Shown one piece after another: positions 38,185 through 47,264 of a stretch of 64,000 nucleotides of DNA (positions are counted from its first letter, which is position 1; every line of letters starts with the position of its first letter). Source of the stretch: an uncultured Arenicella sp. Its GTDB lineage: Bacteria > Pseudomonadota > Gammaproteobacteria > Arenicellales > Arenicellaceae. The stretch spans positions 62,001-126,000 of the forward strand of contig CALIVT010000019.1 in the NCBI GenBank assembly GCA_938048185.1. The letters run 5' to 3'. The notes below the pieces were generated by a model. That model saw only the letters and a list, made by a program, of their open reading frames with translations, was not told where the DNA came from and did no database searches. Position numbers and translations under genes: made by a program.

Positions 38185-38892
38185 TTAGCTACCCTCCAAC
38201 TCCGTCGCTTGTTTTAGAGCTTCTACATCTTTGACAATGTAGTTATTGCGTTGCTTGTCGATCACACCCGCGCGCACCCACTCTCGAAAAGCCTTATTCA
38301 CCCGCTGTCGTGACCCCATACTCATGTGCGCAAAATCCATTTGGTTCACTTTGAGATTCAGGGCTATACCATCTTTATGTGGCACGCCGTGGTGCTTTAA
38401 TAAAAACAATAGCCGCCCGGCTAATCGCGCCTTTAGCGGGTAAAACAACATGCCCGCCAGCACCTCGTAAACTAATCGAGTGCGGTTAACGTGTTCTAAA
38501 AACAAGTTTTTATATATCACCGGAAAATCACTAGCAACCGCTTTAACTGTGGTGCCTGGTATTAACAAAATTTCGGCATCCGTTTCGGCCCAAACTTCCA
38601 ATACTCGACTTTCATTTCCAGCAATCGCCGACTCCCCAAACCAGTAGTCTTGATACAACAACGCAAGCATAAATTGTTGGCCGTTACTGCTGCTCAACGA
38701 AATTCTGACACTGCCCTCGACGATACAAAAAATGTGGTCAGGAACTTCACCCAGCATATACAAAAACTGGTGCGGATCAAAGGACCGAGTGGTAGCACGC
38801 GCAGCGAGTTTATCAATGGCTTCTGGGGGTAGGCCTTGAAACCAAACGCCCCGTTTAATAATGTTGACAATTGCGCCATGATCCTTAGACAT
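38185..38892 (-). CDS. Crp/Fnr-family transcriptional regulator
   Basis: A cyclic-nucleotide-binding domain (FDPHQFLYMLGEVPDHIFCIVEGSVRIS...) followed by a C-terminal helix-turn-helix (FAHMSMGSRQRVNKAFREWVRAGVI). There is no FNR-type cysteine cluster at the N terminus. I chose ATG 38892 (235 residues); a TTG at 38970 would add 26 residues and cannot be excluded. It sits between the MFS gene and the TonB receptor gene on the same strand and is the natural candidate for local control of the catabolic genes. Its ligand is unknown. Confidence 0.87.
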   Translation of the reverse strand: MSKDHGAIVNIIKRGVWFQGLPPEAIDKLAARATTRSFDPHQFLYMLGEVPDHIFCIVEGSVRISLSSSNGQQFMLALLYQDYWFGESAIAGNESRVLEVWAETDAEILLIPGTTVKAVASDFPVIYKNLFLEHVNRTRLVYEVLAGMLFYPLKARLAGRLLFLLKHHGVPHKDGIALNLKVNQMDFAHMSMGSRQRVNKAFREWVRAGVIDKQRNNYIVKDVEALKQATELEGS

Positions 38893-38982
38893 AATTTGAA
38901 GAACACCTTGTAAGTTACCGATAAAAATAGACAATAACGAGTCGTTAATCTCAATGCAAGCGCTAGACAACCGTCCATTATA

Positions 38983-40299
38983 TTATTTTTGCAGTCTTTC
39001 CCAATAGATAGACCCGATAATAAAACTCACGACCGTGCCAACTGAAAGGACGTCAATTGTAAGCAACGAGTAGCTCAATGGTGTGCTGACACCGTAGGCG
39101 TCGAAGGTATCACTGAGGACGCCGGCAATCAAAGCGCCCAAACCAAGTCCGATAAGATTACACATTAACAATAAAATCGCGGTGGATATGCCGCGCAGCT
39201 TTGCCGGCGAGAGGTCTTGAACAGTCGAGAAAACCGGCCCGTAAAACGCGGTATAGCTCAAAAAACCCGCACACATACCGATATAAAACAACGGAGAATC
39301 GGGTGCGACGAAGCGGTAACTAATCATTAACGGTGTTACCGCTAACAGAAAAATCGCGAGGAATCGTAAACGTCCTCCCTTAAACCGGCTCAAATACCAA
39401 TCACTCGCCCAACCGCCAATCAGCGAACCGAGAGTTCCAAAAAGAATAAACAAGCCACCATAAAGGGTCGTAATTTCAGCAACGTCGAACCCACGTTCAC
39501 GAGTCAACCAATTAATGATGTGCTGAGCACCGCCAATAGGCAAGTGCATAAATATAGCCCCGATCATCGCCCACGCAAGCGCGGGCGATTCTTTCGCCAC
39601 AGCATAGACTTGTCCCATCGACGCAAACACACCGCCAGATGTTGCCCGCTGCTCGGCGGCGCCATCATGTTGATCAAATTGACCACGTTTAGGGTCCGAT
39701 AAGAAAAAAATCAACGGCGTCAGGACAATACCGATTGCGCCCAAAACATAAAAGCAGTTACGCCACCCGATTTGCGGGCCAAAAACCCCGGCAACAATAA
39801 AACTTGCACCAGCGCCTAAGGGCACCCCAAGATAGTAGAGACCGGCCGCCGTGCCGCGACGGTTTGACGGAAATAAGTCTGACAACATTGACAGTGCGGC
39901 GGGCGACAAACAGGCTTCACCAACACCAACAAAAAGTCGTGCAATACCCATTTGAACAAAGCTTCGCGCGCTTCCAGAAAAAGCAGTCAGTGCGCTCCAA
40001 ACAAGAACGCCAGCGGCAATTAAACGAGGGCGATGTATTACGTCAGCTAAACGTCCAACGAACAAGCCCATAACCGCGTAGAACGTTACAAACATGGGCC
40101 CAGTCAATAAACCAAACTGGGTATCACTCAGCTGTAGGTCGCGGGTAATTGCAGGTCCAAAGCTCGAAATAAGCTGACGATCTACCATATTGATAATATT
40201 CAATACGACCAACAAAAACAAAACCAACCGTGCATGTTTAGCCGGTTTTATCGAGTCATTGGGCGTCGTCGAGGCTGCAAATGATGTCGTTTTTTTCAT
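38983..40299 (-). CDS. MFS transporter, spinster-like
   Basis: A 438-residue transporter with 12 predicted spans, started at ATG 40299 (a GTG at 40317 would add six residues). The first span ends with NMVDRQLISSFGPAITRDL and the loop FVGRLADVIHRPRLIAAGVLVWS is the MFS signature. It resembles the spinster/sphingolipid-related group, often placed with TonB receptors and acyl-CoA enzymes in marine bacteria. It lies next to the Crp regulator and would move the substrate across the inner membrane. Confidence 0.9.
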   Translation of the reverse strand: MKKTTSFAASTTPNDSIKPAKHARLVLFLLVVLNIINMVDRQLISSFGPAITRDLQLSDTQFGLLTGPMFVTFYAVMGLFVGRLADVIHRPRLIAAGVLVWSALTAFSGSARSFVQMGIARLFVGVGEACLSPAALSMLSDLFPSNRRGTAAGLYYLGVPLGAGASFIVAGVFGPQIGWRNCFYVLGAIGIVLTPLIFFLSDPKRGQFDQHDGAAEQRATSGGVFASMGQVYAVAKESPALAWAMIGAIFMHLPIGGAQHIINWLTRERGFDVAEITTLYGGLFILFGTLGSLIGGWASDWYLSRFKGGRLRFLAIFLLAVTPLMISYRFVAPDSPLFYIGMCAGFLSYTAFYGPVFSTVQDLSPAKLRGISTAILLLMCNLIGLGLGALIAGVLSDTFDAYGVSTPLSYSLLTIDVLSVGTVVSFIIGSIYWERLQK

Positions 40300-40389
40300 T
40301 GAATTTTCATGCACCACAAATCTTTACGTTTTAGTCTCTCTTTTTTGTTTCTCTTTTTAGTCTCTATAGCGACACAAATTCCGAGTGAA

Positions 40390-40704
40390 TTATCCGCTTT
40401 TATTTTTACCAATAGTTTTTCCGAGCAGTGCTAGCTGGCGTCGCACTTCTTTGGGGTCGGCTTTTAAGGGTCGATAAATTTCAACTCTATCGCCCGCTTC
40501 CAATAAATAGTCGCCGTCGATCTTTAACGCGAAAACACCCAGTGCTAATGACGATAAACTAGCGCTCTTTAAGGCGTCAATGTCGTCAATAAAATTGGAT
40601 TGCTTAACTAACTCCAGAGCACTGGTCCCGCGAGTAACTTTTGTTTCATACAACCATTGTTTTTCTGGCGTCGCGTACACGAGTGATACGTTTATTTGAT
40701 GCAT
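40390..40704 (-). CDS. rnfH: RnfH family ubiquitin-like protein
   Basis: A 104-residue beta-grasp protein. Typical marks are INVSLVYATPEKQWL at the start and DGDYLLEAGDRVEIYRPLKADPKEVRR in the second half. The function of RnfH is not established; in many proteobacteria it is encoded right after ratA, as here, with a 4-bp gap. It is not tied to an Rnf complex in this window, which has Na+-NQR instead. Confidence 0.93.
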   Translation of the reverse strand: MHQINVSLVYATPEKQWLYETKVTRGTSALELVKQSNFIDDIDALKSASLSSLALGVFALKIDGDYLLEAGDRVEIYRPLKADPKEVRRQLALLGKTIGKNKSG

Positions 40705-40708
40705 ATGT

Positions 40709-41140
40709 CTACTCTGAATACAGCGCGTGCGCGCGCTTTTGAAAGGCGTCCAGCTGAGCCGAGATTACGGCTTGAAAAACTCGACCGAATAATTTTTGAG
40801 TGACCACACTGTCGAAATCAAACTCCATTTCCAACGATACTTTACACGCGTTATCCCCAAGACTTTGGATCGCCCACTGACCATTGAGCTTTGAAAATGG
40901 GCCTTTAACCAACTCCATAGTCAATGATTCGTTTTCGCGCAGCGTGTTCCGTGTGGTGAAACTGATGTTAAGCTTACTGTACGCAATGAGTAATTTAGCG
41001 ACCATTACACCATCGGAGTTACTAATCATCTCAACGCCGCTGCACCAATTTAAAAAACTGGGGTAAGCCTCTACGTCAATAATCACGGCATACATATTTT
41101 CGGCGCTGTAATTTAATAATGCCGATCGGGAAACATTCAT
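40709..41140 (-). CDS. ratA: RatA / COQ10-like START-domain protein
   Basis: A 143-residue SRPBCC/polyketide-cyclase domain. The start VSRSALLNYSAENMYAVIIDVEAYPSFLNW and FTTRNTLRENESLTMELVKGPF are family hallmarks. E. coli RatA was reported to bind 50S subunits and act as a toxin, while homologues of COQ10 carry ubiquinone; either role is possible. It forms a near-universal pair with rnfH and is close to smpB, as in other gammaproteobacteria. Confidence 0.93.
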   Translation of the reverse strand: MNVSRSALLNYSAENMYAVIIDVEAYPSFLNWCSGVEMISNSDGVMVAKLLIAYSKLNISFTTRNTLRENESLTMELVKGPFSKLNGQWAIQSLGDNACKVSLEMEFDFDSVVTQKLFGRVFQAVISAQLDAFQKRAHALYSE

Positions 41141-41150
41141 AAGCTAAGAT

Positions 41151-42632
41151 TTAAGCTGGCAAAAACAGCACCATGGCCAAGACCAGCGCTAGTATAAAGG
41201 GTGCAAGGTAGCGCAGGCAAAAACGCCACACACCAAACAACAAAGGTAGTCGATTCGACAAGGCCGAGGTCACAACATCACTCGACATTCGCCAACCAAC
41301 AAATACCGCAATCAATAGCGCTGTGAGCGGCAGCAGAACGTGCGTGGTTAAAATATTGAAAAAATCAAAGTAACCATTTATACGCTCTTGGCCAAAATAG
41401 TAAAAACTAAATTGCTTGCCGCCAAACGAATAGATCGACAACCAACCAAGCAGCCATGCGAATGCGCCAACCAACCAAGCGGCGATCCGGCGGGAAACAG
41501 GAAAGCGGTCCGCAATCATAGCAATACTGGGTTCTAGTAAAGCAAAGCCTGAAGTCAGCGCCGCGACAAATAATAAAATAAAAAATGAGGAGCTCCACAA
41601 GACGCTGTACTCGCTCATTTGCGAAAACGCTACCGGCAGCGTTTCAAAGATCAAACCAGCACCCGAATCCGGGCGCATACCAAAGGCAAACACAATCGAG
41701 AAAATAGTTAAGCCTATTAAAAAAGCAACTCCGGTATCGAACACCAAAATGGCTCCAGCGCCTAGAAACAATGGTCTCGACTCGCTCAAATAAGAGCCGT
41801 ACATAATCAGGATGCCAATACCGATACTTAAAGAGAATAAAGCTTGAGTCAAAGCACTTACTATTAGTTCCGGGTGCAGTTCAGCCCAACTAAAGGTAAA
41901 CATAAACGCATAGGCTTGCTCGAAATCACCAACCTGCCCCGCATAGAACATCAACCAAATCAAGAAACCAACAAACACTGGCATAAGCAGACGCACTGCG
42001 CGCTCCAAACCCGTGCGCACTTCTTGCGCCAATACATTGACCACCACCAATACGAACACGGTATGCCAAATTATTTGCTGATCAGTGTTTCTCAATAAGG
42101 CGCCAAACGAGTGCTGCACTATCTCTGCAGGAACATCGACAAAAGCACCAGAGATCGACTTCATTACATAAAATAGAATCCAGCCGGCAACCACGCTGTA
42201 GAAAGAGAAAATCAGAAAGCTGCTTAAAATTCCGAGCCAACCAATAATTTGCCAAGTGCCCGACTTCAACTCAAGTCGCACGATATTACGAATGCTGCGA
42301 ACCGGATTGCCTTGCCCCACGCGTCCGATTAAAAGTTCGGCAACAATCAACGGGAACGCAATTAACAGCACAAAGGCAATATAAACGTATAAAAATGTGC
42401 CGCCATGCAACCCTAACTCGTATGGAAACTTCCATACATTACCCAGCCCAATTGACGAACCAGTCACCGCAAATAAAAACGCGGTGAATGAGCCCCAAGC
42501 TGGGCGCTTTTTGGGCGTGCCCTGCGGTGCATTGTTAGTCGTTGCGGCTTGAGACGAGGGAGAAGACAAATTAGATTTATTGGATTTATGTTCTGTTTTC
42601 AGAGTATCGGCGTTATCATTCGCCAGAATCAA
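41151..42632 (-). CDS. Sodium-dependent transporter of the NSS family (1)
   Basis: A 493-residue member of the sodium:neurotransmitter symporter family with about 12 spans. The first span region holds FLFAVTGSSIGLGNVWKFPYELGLHGGTF, the substrate and sodium site of LeuT-like transporters. The N terminus has about 45 extra Ser/Asn/Lys-rich residues before the first span. The only start is TTG 42632, 35 bp from the divergent smpB. It should co-transport sodium and an amino acid. It is related to, but not a close copy of, the second NSS gene 500 bp away. Confidence 0.93.
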   Translation of the reverse strand: MILANDNADTLKTEHKSNKSNLSSPSSQAATTNNAPQGTPKKRPAWGSFTAFLFAVTGSSIGLGNVWKFPYELGLHGGTFLYVYIAFVLLIAFPLIVAELLIGRVGQGNPVRSIRNIVRLELKSGTWQIIGWLGILSSFLIFSFYSVVAGWILFYVMKSISGAFVDVPAEIVQHSFGALLRNTDQQIIWHTVFVLVVVNVLAQEVRTGLERAVRLLMPVFVGFLIWLMFYAGQVGDFEQAYAFMFTFSWAELHPELIVSALTQALFSLSIGIGILIMYGSYLSESRPLFLGAGAILVFDTGVAFLIGLTIFSIVFAFGMRPDSGAGLIFETLPVAFSQMSEYSVLWSSSFFILLFVAALTSGFALLEPSIAMIADRFPVSRRIAAWLVGAFAWLLGWLSIYSFGGKQFSFYYFGQERINGYFDFFNILTTHVLLPLTALLIAVFVGWRMSSDVVTSALSNRLPLLFGVWRFCLRYLAPFILALVLAMVLFLPA

Positions 42633-42667
42633 GTATAACTTTAATTCTAGGATAACTCGCAGTCGTC

Positions 42668-43138
42668 ATGGCCAAGTCCAAAAAAACCCCTTCGAATACC
42701 ATTGCTAGCAATAAGAAAGCGCGGTTCGATTTCTTTATTGAGGAAGAATTTGAAGCGGGTATTGCGCTTGAAGGCTGGGAGGTCAAGAGTATGCGCGCGG
42801 GTCGAACACAGTTAAAAGAGAGCTACGTTACTATCCATCAAGGTGAACTATACCTTCAAGGCGCGCATATCACGCCACTAATTTCCGCGTCAACGCACAT
42901 TACCGCTAACCCGGTACGTAACCGCAAATTGTTAATGAAACGCATAGAGATTAGCCGACTAATCGGTCAAGTCGAACGCGCTGGCTATACCTTGGCTCCG
43001 CTGAGCCTATATTGGGCGCGCGGTCGAGCCAAACTAAAAATTGGCTTGGCTAAAGGTAAAAAACAGCATGACAAACGCGCCAGCATTAAAGATCGCGAAT
43101 GGAAACGCGACCAGCAACGCGTATTAAAAGGCGGCTAG
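42668..43138 (+). CDS. smpB: SsrA-binding protein SmpB
   Basis: A 156-residue RNA-binding protein that brings tmRNA to stalled ribosomes. Marks are [27 protein letters not shown], the [10 protein letters not shown] segment and the C-terminal basic tail with [20 protein letters not shown], which enters the mRNA channel. It is alone on the plus strand between two NSS transporters. No tmRNA gene (ssrA) is seen in the window. Confidence 0.97.
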   Translation: MAKSKKTPSNTIASNKKARFDFFIEEEFEAGIALEGWEVKSMRAGRTQLKESYVTIHQGELYLQGAHITPLISASTHITANPVRNRKLLMKRIEISRLIGQVERAGYTLAPLSLYWARGRAKLKIGLAKGKKQHDKRASIKDREWKRDQQRVLKGG

Positions 43139-43164
43139 CGATTCATTCACATAGCGCAGGCTGA

Positions 43165-44598
43165 TCAAAAAGGACTGATGCCAAAGAACTTAGTCAACAC
43201 CGTGGTGACAAACACGAATAACAAAATAGCGGGCACGAAGGTACTCAACGCAAACGCTACATATTTCTGAGTAAACGAACCTTCGAAAGAATCATCACCC
43301 ACCACCAACTCTTCATTTAACTTACGCCGCTTCCAACGATAGACGACGAAGATACAGACAATGAAACCGTTGAGCGGCAGAATTGTCTCGTAAAATACGT
43401 CGTAGACTAAATCAAAGAAAGACCGGGAGCCACCGCCATAGCTTAGAAAATCGCTGAAAAATGGCACCATACCAAACGACACTATGCACGCGAGCACAAG
43501 CAAAGCCGCACAAGCTCCTAGCGTCAACACACTCTTAAAACGGCTTAATTTCAACTCATCTTGAAACGCAGACATTGGCACTTGTAAGATCGAAACTTGC
43601 GACGTGATCGCAGCGAAAAAGACCAGCAGAAAGAATGCACTGGCAAACAGAGACGCGCCAAAAAAGCCGATCAAAGCTTGCATTGACAAGAAAATTTTTG
43701 GCAAAAAGGTAAATACCAAGGACACTGAGGACGACGATAAACTGTCAGTATCAACCTCAGGATTGAACACAAAAATAGCCGGCAAAATCAGTAAACCGGC
43801 AAAAAATGCGACCGAGGTGTCAACCAAGGCAACCATTTTCGCACCGCCGCTAATGCTCTGAGCCTTCTTCACATAGGAGCCATAGGTAATCAAGATACCC
43901 ATACCCAGTGACAATGAGAAAAATGCTTGGCTAAGCGCTAAATTTATCACGCCCATGTCCAACTTAGAAAACTCAGGCACAAGGTAAAACTCAACACCAC
44001 TCATCGCATTAGGCAGCGTTAGTACAAAGACGGTTAACGAGATAAGCATCACAAACAAGCTCGGCATCAACACCTTAGCAAGGCGCTCAATACCGTCTTG
44101 TACGCCCGAATTTAGAATAAAACCGATCAAAAACGTAAGTATCACCAAATAGATAAACACGTCACTGCTGTTAATAAAGGTACTAAAGTAGGCAGGATCG
44201 GCGAGCGACTCGAGGTTGCCAGTCACTGCGCCTATAAAGTACGCCAGTAACCAAACCGTCAAGACCTGGTAGAACACGGCGATCATAAACGGGGTTATCA
44301 GAGCAAGCCAACCACCGAGTCGCCAAATAGACTTATCGCCAGCAATCGCTTTGTAAGCACCCAGCGGATTACGCTGTGTGTTACGACCTAGCGACATTTC
44401 GGCAATCATCACCGGCAAGCAAATAAAAACCACAAATGCCGCGTAAATCACCAGAAAAGCGGCGCCACCGCTTTTAGCCGCATTGACCGGGAAGCCAACC
44501 AAATTACCAATACCGACAGCTGAGCCAGCCGCCGCTAAGATAAACCCGAGCCGCGAACGAAATTGCTCGCGCTCACCAGAAGCAGGAGTCGCTGCCAT
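43165..44598 (-). CDS. Sodium-dependent transporter of the NSS family (2)
   Basis: A 477-residue NSS symporter, started at ATG 44598 after a GGAA ribosome site; a TTG at 44619 would add seven residues. Its first span reads FILAAAGSAVGIGNLVGFPVNAAKSGGAAF, and the sodium-site region SLSLGMGILITYGSYV is intact. It converges on smpB (27 bp gap). It would import an amino acid or related amine with Na+. Confidence 0.94.
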   Translation of the reverse strand: MAATPASGEREQFRSRLGFILAAAGSAVGIGNLVGFPVNAAKSGGAAFLVIYAAFVVFICLPVMIAEMSLGRNTQRNPLGAYKAIAGDKSIWRLGGWLALITPFMIAVFYQVLTVWLLAYFIGAVTGNLESLADPAYFSTFINSSDVFIYLVILTFLIGFILNSGVQDGIERLAKVLMPSLFVMLISLTVFVLTLPNAMSGVEFYLVPEFSKLDMGVINLALSQAFFSLSLGMGILITYGSYVKKAQSISGGAKMVALVDTSVAFFAGLLILPAIFVFNPEVDTDSLSSSSVSLVFTFLPKIFLSMQALIGFFGASLFASAFFLLVFFAAITSQVSILQVPMSAFQDELKLSRFKSVLTLGACAALLVLACIVSFGMVPFFSDFLSYGGGSRSFFDLVYDVFYETILPLNGFIVCIFVVYRWKRRKLNEELVVGDDSFEGSFTQKYVAFALSTFVPAILLFVFVTTVLTKFFGISPF

Positions 44599-44819
44599 AG
44601 TTGTTTCCTTTGGTGCCAATGTGAATATTATTAAATTTGATTGAGTCTAGCTTTTGCTTCTCATCATCACAAGAGTTTCTATGCCCTATGGGTATTATGC
44701 TCCCCAGTTTTGTTTAAAAGTTAGTGAAGCGCGGCGTTATTACTGGTGTAAAAACAGCCGTGTAAAAACACCGGCGAGGACACATAAGTTTAGAAAACTT
44801 CGGTTGGGGAACTATCGCT

Positions 44820-45191
44820 TTGGAAAATACTCTCTTTTTTGATGGTCAATGTTCGTTGTGCGCGCATGAAATGGCGCTGCTCGAGCGTTGGAAAAACAGT
44901 AAACTACGACTCGTCGACATCCACTCGGAACATTGCGCAGAAATTGCAGGCGGGCTTAGCCGCAACGCCCTGCTTTCGATATTACATCTAAAACGAAGCG
45001 ATGGCAGTTGGGCGACCGGTTTAGACGCAACCGTTAGCGCGTGGCGCCACACGCCGTTTGGCTGGCTATTAACTCCGCTAAGGTGGCCACTTATAAAGCG
45101 CGTCGCAGATTCGCTCTACCTTCGTTGGGCGCAGAAGCGCGCCTGTCGTTTAGGCTATAGCGATACCTGCCAAACATCCGAATTCAAATAA
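44820..45191 (+). CDS. DCC-family thiol-disulfide oxidoreductase-like protein (DUF393)
   Basis: A 123-residue protein with the DCC signature FFDGQCSLCAHEM (C11 and C14) and the WRHTPFGWLLTPLRW segment. DCC proteins are predicted thiol oxidoreductases, but no biochemical role is settled. The TTG start at 44820 has GGGGA eight bases upstream. Its 3' end overlaps the 3' end of the convergent DUF1223 gene by 37 bp. Both are CxxC proteins and lie beside oxyR. Confidence 0.86.
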   Translation: MENTLFFDGQCSLCAHEMALLERWKNSKLRLVDIHSEHCAEIAGGLSRNALLSILHLKRSDGSWATGLDATVSAWRHTPFGWLLTPLRWPLIKRVADSLYLRWAQKRACRLGYSDTCQTSEFK

Positions 45192-45910
45192 CCACCACAG
45201 GCTTGCACAGGGCTGACACTGCCCTTCTCGCTCAACCAAGCGGCAATCGCGTATTGAGATGAAGCGAGCGCGGGTTTTTCAATGCTTCCGGACCACGCGC
45301 CGGATTGTGCGCTAGCGAATCGTGAAAGCTGCAAGACCACAAAATCATGACGCAATGTTTTACCCGTGTTTTCACCACGAGTAACCTCATTTTCCAAACC
45401 CAAACCCAATACCGCAACGTTTAATTGTAACGACTTTCCTTCAAGACTGGCGTCCAATTCGCTAAAGCTCGCTGAAAAATCACCGTTCGCCGAGACCGAC
45501 AGTTTTAGCTTGCCTACGTCGACGCCATCATCTTGAGTCGGGCCACCCCATAAGCGCCAACTGCGCCATTCATCACCCGCTTTTCTGATCCCTGGTGTGT
45601 AGACGGTAGACTCATTGTTTTCGTGCGCATAACGGCGCTGGCGCTGACTGTATTCAGGGCTGGCAAACGGGTCTTTCCAACCGATGTAGTCCCAATAATC
45701 AACATGCAAGGCTACGGGCACAAATCCAGACCAGAGGTCTTCGTGGTCCTTTAGACCTGATAGCCAACGATCTGCCGGCGGGCAGCTACTGCAACCTTCT
45801 GACGTGTACAGTTCAATTAACGGCACTTGCTTGGTGCCGCTAGTAAATTCTTGCGCCTGGACTGAGACCGCAAACGCTAAAACACTGATAAACATGACTA
45901 AAAATTTCAT
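45155..45910 (-). CDS. DUF1223 exported thioredoxin-like protein
   Basis: A 251-residue protein with a signal peptide (MKFLVMFISVLAFAVSVQAQ) and a thioredoxin-like domain whose active-site-like motif is TSEGCSSCPPADRWL (C40, C43). The rest matches the DUF1223 family: DYWDYIGWKDPFASPEYSQRQR. The start chosen is ATG 45910, which overlaps the stop of oxyR in an ATGA quartet; a GAGG ribosome site is at -9. Translation therefore appears coupled to oxyR. Function is unknown, but a periplasmic redox role is likely. Confidence 0.88.
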   Translation of the reverse strand: MKFLVMFISVLAFAVSVQAQEFTSGTKQVPLIELYTSEGCSSCPPADRWLSGLKDHEDLWSGFVPVALHVDYWDYIGWKDPFASPEYSQRQRRYAHENNESTVYTPGIRKAGDEWRSWRLWGGPTQDDGVDVGKLKLSVSANGDFSASFSELDASLEGKSLQLNVAVLGLGLENEVTRGENTGKTLRHDFVVLQLSRFASAQSGAWSGSIEKPALASSQYAIAAWLSEKGSVSPVQACGGYLNSDVWQVSL

Positions 45911-46809
45911 AAACAACCTCTTTCAACAGCCGCATAAGTTTCACTGACCGACGTTGCAATAGCCTCTAAAGCAGGCCTGCGCGCCGTGTGGCTGCGCATC
46001 AACATCACAATTTCGCGCGTTGGTTGCGGCGCAACAAACGGCAAATAAACAACCCCTTGAACTCTATTTCTAGAGGCCAAAGCGGGAATCAACGTAGTAC
46101 CAGCGCCGGTGCCGACCATGTGCAATAGAGTGTCCATACTCGTGGCTTTAAACCGTTCATCTTCGCGCGCGCCGGCTGAAAAACAAACGCCCATCGCCTG
46201 TTCTCTAAGGCAGTGGCCATCTTCGAGCATCAACACCGATCGTCCTTCGAGCACGCCTAAGTCAACTGAATCGGATTCACCAACAAGCTCATCTTGGTCG
46301 TGGACAGCGAGTTTCATTGGCTCTTGATAGAGCGAAATTTCATGCACCGGATGACTCCAATCAAGCTTGGCTAAAATACCGGCATCTAGTTCACCTTTTA
46401 ATAACTTCGCGATTAAGACATCCGTTTGAAGTTCGTACAGAAATAGTTTGGCGTGCGGAAATTCACGGCTTAGCACCGGCATCAATAGTGGCAATAGAAA
46501 CGGCCCTACTGTCGGTATTAAGCCAATATGAAAATCTCCGTGCATCGGGTCATCAGAAGCTCGTGCGATCGCATGGATATTGTCTACGGAAAGCAAAACG
46601 TCGCGTGCCATCGATACGATTTGTTCGCCAAGAGCGGTGAACAGTACTTGACGTGTTGAACGTTCGATCAACGCTGCACCGAGCTCTTCCTCAAGCTTTT
46701 TGAGCTGCCCGCTGAGCGTGGGCTGGCTTACAAAACAACGCTCAGCGGCCTTGCTAAAGTTATTCAAGTCATGAACAGCTACTAAATATTTCAGGTCGCG
46801 TATGTTCAA
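45907..46809 (-). CDS. oxyR: Hydrogen-peroxide-sensing LysR regulator OxyR
   Basis: A 300-residue LysR regulator in which the redox cysteines are both present, C200 and C209, in LEDGHCLREQAMGVCF, matching C199/C208 of E. coli OxyR. The DNA-binding end is MNIRDLKYLVAVHDLNNFSKAAERCFVSQPTL, so translation begins at TTG 46809; GGAG lies six bases before. It should activate antioxidant genes when oxidised. The DUF3820 gene lies upstream, then peroxiredoxin-glutaredoxin, then photolyase; the downstream partner is DUF1223. Confidence 0.95.
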   Translation of the reverse strand: MNIRDLKYLVAVHDLNNFSKAAERCFVSQPTLSGQLKKLEEELGAALIERSTRQVLFTALGEQIVSMARDVLLSVDNIHAIARASDDPMHGDFHIGLIPTVGPFLLPLLMPVLSREFPHAKLFLYELQTDVLIAKLLKGELDAGILAKLDWSHPVHEISLYQEPMKLAVHDQDELVGESDSVDLGVLEGRSVLMLEDGHCLREQAMGVCFSAGAREDERFKATSMDTLLHMVGTGAGTTLIPALASRNRVQGVVYLPFVAPQPTREIVMLMRSHTARRPALEAIATSVSETYAAVERGCL

Positions 46810-46858
46810 AGTTTCTCCGTATGCGAGATGTTATCTAACTGATGTTATCTAACTATGG

Positions 46859-47134
46859 TCAATTCTTTAAAGGCCTCAATACGTCGTCTAAACCTTCAAT
46901 TTTCAAATCTAAGCATAGGCGCATCAAATCGCCTAGCTCGCCCTTAGGGAATTCGTTTTTCTGAAACCAGAAAAGATACTCTTCAGGCAAGTCAATCAGC
47001 ACGCGACCAGCGTATTTACCAAATGGCATTTGCCACCTCGCCAGCTTGAGTAGGTCCTCTTGAGAAAAACCTATATGTTGCGCTGCATCGCGGTTCAAAT
47101 CAGACGTCTGATCAATATCGTTATTTTCAGTCAT
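46859..47134 (-). CDS. DUF3820 family small protein
   Basis: A 91-residue protein started at ATG 47134 (a TTG at 47158 would add eight residues). The motif WQMPFGKYAGRVLIDLPEEYLFWF is the DUF3820 core, also called quorum-sensing-regulated virulence factor in some databases; homologues are widespread and mostly uncharacterised. It lies between the prx-grx gene and oxyR on the same strand, after the prx-grx terminator. No catalytic motif is obvious. Confidence 0.85.
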   Translation of the reverse strand: MTENNDIDQTSDLNRDAAQHIGFSQEDLLKLARWQMPFGKYAGRVLIDLPEEYLFWFQKNEFPKGELGDLMRLCLDLKIEGLDDVLRPLKN

Positions 47135-47160
47135 TAATCGAGATAAGTGAGTGAGCAAAC

Positions 47161-47201
47161 AAAAAAATAAGGGCGCAGAACATACTTGTCCTGCGCCCTT
47201 A
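47161..47201 (-). terminator. Rho-independent terminator of the prx-grx gene
   Basis: TAAGGGCGCAG (47168-47178) pairs with CTGCGCCCTTA (47191-47201), loop of 12 bases. On the minus strand the stem is followed by TTTTTTT. It is 64 bp after the stop. Confidence 0.92.
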
Positions 47202-47264
47202 GATCGTTATCAGCCACAGTCTTAATAATAGATAGGCTGAGCGTGGTAATTCTTACAAATTAGC

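Noticed and set aside
42668-43138. tmRNA gene near smpB
   Set aside because: Both flanks are coding, and the short gaps are too small for ssrA.
44654-44842. 62-residue plus-strand open frame before the DCC gene
   Set aside because: Overlaps the real TTG start in another frame and has no motif or ribosome site.
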